Both the position numbers and the translations under genes were made by a program. Below, one piece after another: positions 51,836-54,990 of a stretch of 54,990 nucleotides of DNA. The notes below the pieces were generated by a model that was not told where the DNA came from, ran no database searches, and saw only the letters and a program-made list of their open reading frames with translations. The DNA comes from DATLMR01 sp035634255 (GTDB lineage: Bacteria; Acidobacteriota; Blastocatellia; UBA7656), in the NCBI GenBank assembly GCA_035634255.1, contig DASQDI010000110.1:1-54990 (forward strand), given 5' to 3'. Within the stretch, counting starts at the first letter, position 1; each line of letters opens with the position of its first letter.

Positions 51836-53734
51836 CTACCCGACATGGTCTCTGAACGCTCTGGGGATCGCCAAAGACAGATACCGACCGCCCTGTTCGA
51901 TCATAATGCGTTTCGCGACGATGTCTCGTAAAGCGGCGGTCACGTCCGACAGGCTTAGGGGTTCTTCCGACTCCATCTTACACATCCCGAGTACCTGCTC
52001 CGGCGTCCTTATCTGATCACACGCCGCGTAGACGAACTTCTCCAGCCCTCTGAGTAGAACCAAAGAATGGGTGGCGATGGGCCGCGAATCCCACACCATC
52101 AGGGAGCCCCCCGCCTCGGTCCAGAAGAGGGCGCTGCTCCGGCTAACCTCCTTCCACCGCTCGACCTCGTCGCTCACCGGTTTCGTGTAAGCCGCCACGT
52201 CGACCGGCTCTTTGTAATCGAAAGTGAAGAAATAGGCCAGATTACTTATAGCCTCCGAGGGCAGCGGGTACACGAACTCATAAGCGGCGTATGGGAGAAC
52301 GTCCTTGAACCCCAGCTCATCCGACTTCTCGAAGTTGGGGCTGAACCTATCTACTCTGATAGACGCGCTTCCGTTCGGGGGTTGCAAATGGGTAAGTAGT
52401 GGGATTACCTGCGCCATCTGCCGGTACGCCTCGGGCCGCTCGCCCGGGAAACCCATGATCAGGTTCCAATAAACTTTGATCCCCAGCTCTTTACACCACT
52501 TCAGGAGCTGTATGTTCTGGAGCGCGCTAACCCCCTTGCGCATGATGCGCAGCACTTCGTCACTCAGGCTCTCAATGCCCGGTTGGATCGAGGTGATGCC
52601 GGCTTTATGCAGCAGACGGAGCTGGTCCTTCTTCAAGTTCGATTTGACTTCATAGAAGAGATTGACGCCCAGTTTTTTTTCCGCGACGGCGGGAATGAAA
52701 TCGTTGAAGTAGCCCATGTCAAGGATGTTGTCCACTACGTTTACATCATGGCCGGGGTAAGCTCTCGTCAGGCTGGTAAGCTCGTCCAGAGCCCTGCGAG
52801 CAGACTTGCTTCTATGGGTCATCGTCTCGCCATTGAGTCCACAGAAGGTGCAGTGATGCTTCTCCCCCCACCAGCAGCCTCGCGAGGTTTCGAACAGCAG
52901 CACCGGCCTCTTGCCCAGGTTCAGCCCCGCGTCCCCCAGTTGTTCGAAGTAGTCGTCATAGTCCGGGACCGGCACCTGATCCAGATCGTTTATCACCGGG
53001 GTATTCTTTAACGGCTCATTGAGAATATTAAACGGTGAGCGGGCACGGCAGAATACGCCCTGCATGCCGGATACGGGGCGATTTGCCAGGACCCTTTGGA
53101 CCAGTTCCGGAAATGCGATGTCCGCCTCCCCGGAAACGACCGCGTCGATGAAGCCGAACTGCCGTACCATCTCGTAGCCCATTACTGATTCGCAATTCGG
53201 CCCGCCGAAAACGATAAACGTGCCGGGGCTCTCCTGCTTGATCAGCCTGGCTAAAGACAATGAAGCGAGCTGCTGTTCGAAGAGGCTGGTGAACCCCACC
53301 ACCCTGGGTTCGAGGGCGAGGACTGAATCGAGGCAGTCCCTCAAAAAAAAGGGGACCCGCTCGCGAGCGGATAAAATCTTGCTGATGAAATCCCCGTCCA
53401 GGGCGTAACGAGATTCGGCGGGCTCGGGCGAGTCATCTACATGGCGACTCAGGAATCGATCCACGTACTCCTTGACCGAGTCATCCGTCTGATGACCGAA
53501 GAGCGCGTGGGAAAAGATCCATTCGCCGAGCAGGTCTATCGTGCAGGACATATCGGAAACCTTCGAGTACAGGGGCTCTCCGACCAGCCTGGCGAAGTCG
53601 AGGTTCAAATAGAGCACCCTGGCGGTGACATCGACCGGCTTCAATGAAGACTTCAGCAGCCCGAGCCCGATGGAGGGAGAGAGCAAGGGGCCGAAAGGCA
53701 TATTAATGAGGGCTACTTCGACTGGTTCTGGCAT
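51836..53734 (-). CDS. B12-binding radical SAM enzyme, RiPP-maturation C-methyltransferase type
   Basis: 632 aa from ATG 53734, which has GGAGGAGG before it (the frame is open to 53788). N-terminal cobalamin-binding Rossmann domain (about 1-215, FGGPNCE at about 177-183), then the radical SAM barrel. The cluster motif is CWWGEKHHCTFC, that is C-x7-C-x2-C (Cys287, Cys295, Cys298) followed by GLNG, instead of the usual CxxxCxxC; this form is that of the RiPP maturation radical SAM family I know as TIGR03975. Later motifs: GIESLSDEVLRIMRKG and MGFPGE. Such enzymes methylate unactivated carbons or sp2 carbons of precursor peptides. Confidence 0.9.
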   Translation of the reverse strand: MPEPVEVALINMPFGPLLSPSIGLGLLKSSLKPVDVTARVLYLNLDFARLVGEPLYSKVSDMSCTIDLLGEWIFSHALFGHQTDDSVKEYVDRFLSRHVDDSPEPAESRYALDGDFISKILSARERVPFFLRDCLDSVLALEPRVVGFTSLFEQQLASLSLARLIKQESPGTFIVFGGPNCESVMGYEMVRQFGFIDAVVSGEADIAFPELVQRVLANRPVSGMQGVFCRARSPFNILNEPLKNTPVINDLDQVPVPDYDDYFEQLGDAGLNLGKRPVLLFETSRGCWWGEKHHCTFCGLNGETMTHRSKSARRALDELTSLTRAYPGHDVNVVDNILDMGYFNDFIPAVAEKKLGVNLFYEVKSNLKKDQLRLLHKAGITSIQPGIESLSDEVLRIMRKGVSALQNIQLLKWCKELGIKVYWNLIMGFPGERPEAYRQMAQVIPLLTHLQPPNGSASIRVDRFSPNFEKSDELGFKDVLPYAAYEFVYPLPSEAISNLAYFFTFDYKEPVDVAAYTKPVSDEVERWKEVSRSSALFWTEAGGSLMVWDSRPIATHSLVLLRGLEKFVYAACDQIRTPEQVLGMCKMESEEPLSLSDVTAALRDIVAKRIMIEQGGRYLSLAIPRAFRDHVG

Positions 53735-53830
53735 TACACCTCCTCCAACCGTGACGGGTTTACAGCCGCCGGTTCCGCCCGAAGTCATTCGATGGGAGGT
53801 AACCCCTCTTGCCTGGGACCGGGGAATGGG

Positions 53831-54990
53831 CTATGCGTTGCCGATTCTACGCAAGAGGTCCTGGAACCGCGGGTCAGACCGCAGCGAGTCGAAACTCGGA
53901 TCTATTTTTATAAACAACAACCGCGCCGAACGGGTCTCGTAAGCCCTCTCAAGCCACATGAAGGCTTCTTTCTTCTTACCGAGCGCGCCGTACACGGAAG
54001 CCACCGGGGTGGGGTCGAAATACTGCTGGCTATATGCCCTGTCGATCTCGTCCAGGATTTTCTGAGCCTCCCGCGCATTCCCGGTCGACGCCAATAACAG
54101 GGCCATCGTTATCTTGGGGGACCTCTGGCCTTTGGAGAGCTTCACGGCCTTGTCCAAAAAAGTGCGGGCCTGACCGTGATGCCCCCGGAGCAGGTGGGCC
54201 CAGCCGAGAGCCTCGTACGTGTAGCAGAGATTCGGGTCCAGCTCTATTGTCTTATTAAGCTGCTCTATGCCCTCTTCGTACCGGCGTGCCGCGATGTAGG
54301 TATAACCGGCGCTATAGTTGATCAGCACCGACAGGGGGTCGAGTTCCAGAGCGCGCTCCGCTTTTGCGACGGCCTCGTCCATGCGACCCAGACATTTCAT
54401 CAGGTGGCTGTAAGTGTTATATGCCCCGGCCAGGTTCGGGTTATACTCAAGCGCCTTATTAATTTCCGCCTCCGAGACCGACCAGTTCCAATCGTAAGTG
54501 TAGCTTATGGTGGCAAGTGCGTAGTGCGCGTCGGCGATGGTTTCATCCAGTTCGAGAGCCCTGGTCGCGTTGAGCCTCGCCTTAGCCATCATCTCTTGCG
54601 GGGGCAGAAAATTGGATGCGAGGGCGATATAAGAGTAGGCGAGACCGGCATACGCCTGAGCATACTCCTGGTCCAGGCTGATGGCCTGCTGATAGTAATC
54701 GATGCTTATGAGCAGGTCTTCCTTGCTGAGCCTGTTCCAGTGGGAGCGGCCCCTGAGGTAAAGTTCGTAAGCCTTGTTGTCCTGGGTGTGTTGTCTCCTG
54801 ACCGAATCCTGTTCTTTCCCCGTAAGCTTCAACCGCAACTTGTCCGCGACGTCCACCGAAATCCTTGAGGATAATTTGGTGAGTTCCGCCAATTTGTTTA
54901 TATACTGACTGCCCCATAACTGTCGGTCGTCTTCCGTGTCCACCAGTTCCAGGCTTATAACGACTTCGCTCCCGCGCCGGGCCACCCGGC
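53831..54990 (-). CDS. TolB-like/TPR protein, 5' part outside the window
   Basis: At least 386 residues; the start lies beyond 54990. The visible N-terminal part (VISLELVDTEDDRQLWGSQY) is the end of a TolB/FlgO-like domain found in proteins with a Ser/Thr kinase or CadC-type winged helix in front. The rest is a series of at least six TPR repeats (for example YEEGIEQLNKTIELDPN). These TPR sensors are abundant in Acidobacteriota. It is 97 bp upstream of the radical SAM gene on the same strand, so it might regulate or co-express with it. Confidence 0.85.
   Translation of the reverse strand, partial: RVARRGSEVVISLELVDTEDDRQLWGSQYINKLAELTKLSSRISVDVADKLRLKLTGKEQDSVRRQHTQDNKAYELYLRGRSHWNRLSKEDLLISIDYYQQAISLDQEYAQAYAGLAYSYIALASNFLPPQEMMAKARLNATRALELDETIADAHYALATISYTYDWNWSVSEAEINKALEYNPNLAGAYNTYSHLMKCLGRMDEAVAKAERALELDPLSVLINYSAGYTYIAARRYEEGIEQLNKTIELDPNLCYTYEALGWAHLLRGHHGQARTFLDKAVKLSKGQRSPKITMALLLASTGNAREAQKILDEIDRAYSQQYFDPTPVASVYGALGKKKEAFMWLERAYETRSARLLFIKIDPSFDSLRSDPRFQDLLRRIGNA

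Overview
The window (54,990 bp, mostly high GC, about 50 supported genes on both strands, no rRNA, tRNA, CRISPR array or transposase seen) looks like chromosomal DNA of a Gram-negative, non-proteobacterial organism. An Acidobacteriota member (Blastocatellia-like) is my best guess. The reasons are the DUF1800/DUF1501 pair followed by a CxxCH 'choice-of-anchor' protein, the tandem M16 and M28 peptidases, an apparent DUF6677-type membrane protein, TolB-like/TPR proteins, GatCA, and an HU protein with a long tail. This assignment is inference from gene content, not from a marker gene.

Layout. 1-1,600: a terminator, then an AT-richer island holding one Tat-exported alpha/beta hydrolase bracketed by two ~141-bp palindromic repeats in the same orientation. 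1.6-10 kb: a beta-CASP RNase, then a TetR-controlled export locus (DevC-, DevA- and DevB-like tripartite ABC exporter, small secreted protein, TolC) ending in a clear intrinsic terminator. 10-16.8 kb: PilZ protein, small charged protein, family 2 glycosyltransferase, divergent peptide deformylase, and the DUF1800/DUF1501/CxxCH three-gene operon. 17-25 kb: panB-panC, an orphan NtrY-like histidine kinase, a DUF2071 protein, gatC-gatA and an EamA transporter. 25-31.6 kb: beta-barrel protein, secreted M28 and M16 peptidases, HU with an acidic tail, and a small Arg-rich protein. 31.6-37.5 kb: metK-ahcY (activated methyl cycle), a methyltransferase, MEMO/LigB-like and AMMECR1-like proteins around a GNAT acetyltransferase. 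37.5-49.3 kb: secreted SH3 protein, DJ-1/PfpI protein, two translationally coupled small membrane proteins (one of 57 aa), a HEAT-repeat protein, a two-gene unit with a histone-H1-like tail, a GAF-STAS regulator, and an isochorismatase-like/uvrD/polX operon.

49.6-55 kb is the most interesting part. A B12-binding radical SAM enzyme of the RiPP-maturation C-methyltransferase type and a 565-aa HEYAH metallopeptidase-like protein lie on one strand. Between them, on the other strand and with its own promoter and ribosome binding site, is a 65-aa peptide with a helical acidic leader and a short Cys-free tail ending in IIHHHPI. I read this as a candidate undescribed RiPP system. A TPR/TolB-like protein truncated by the window edge lies just upstream.
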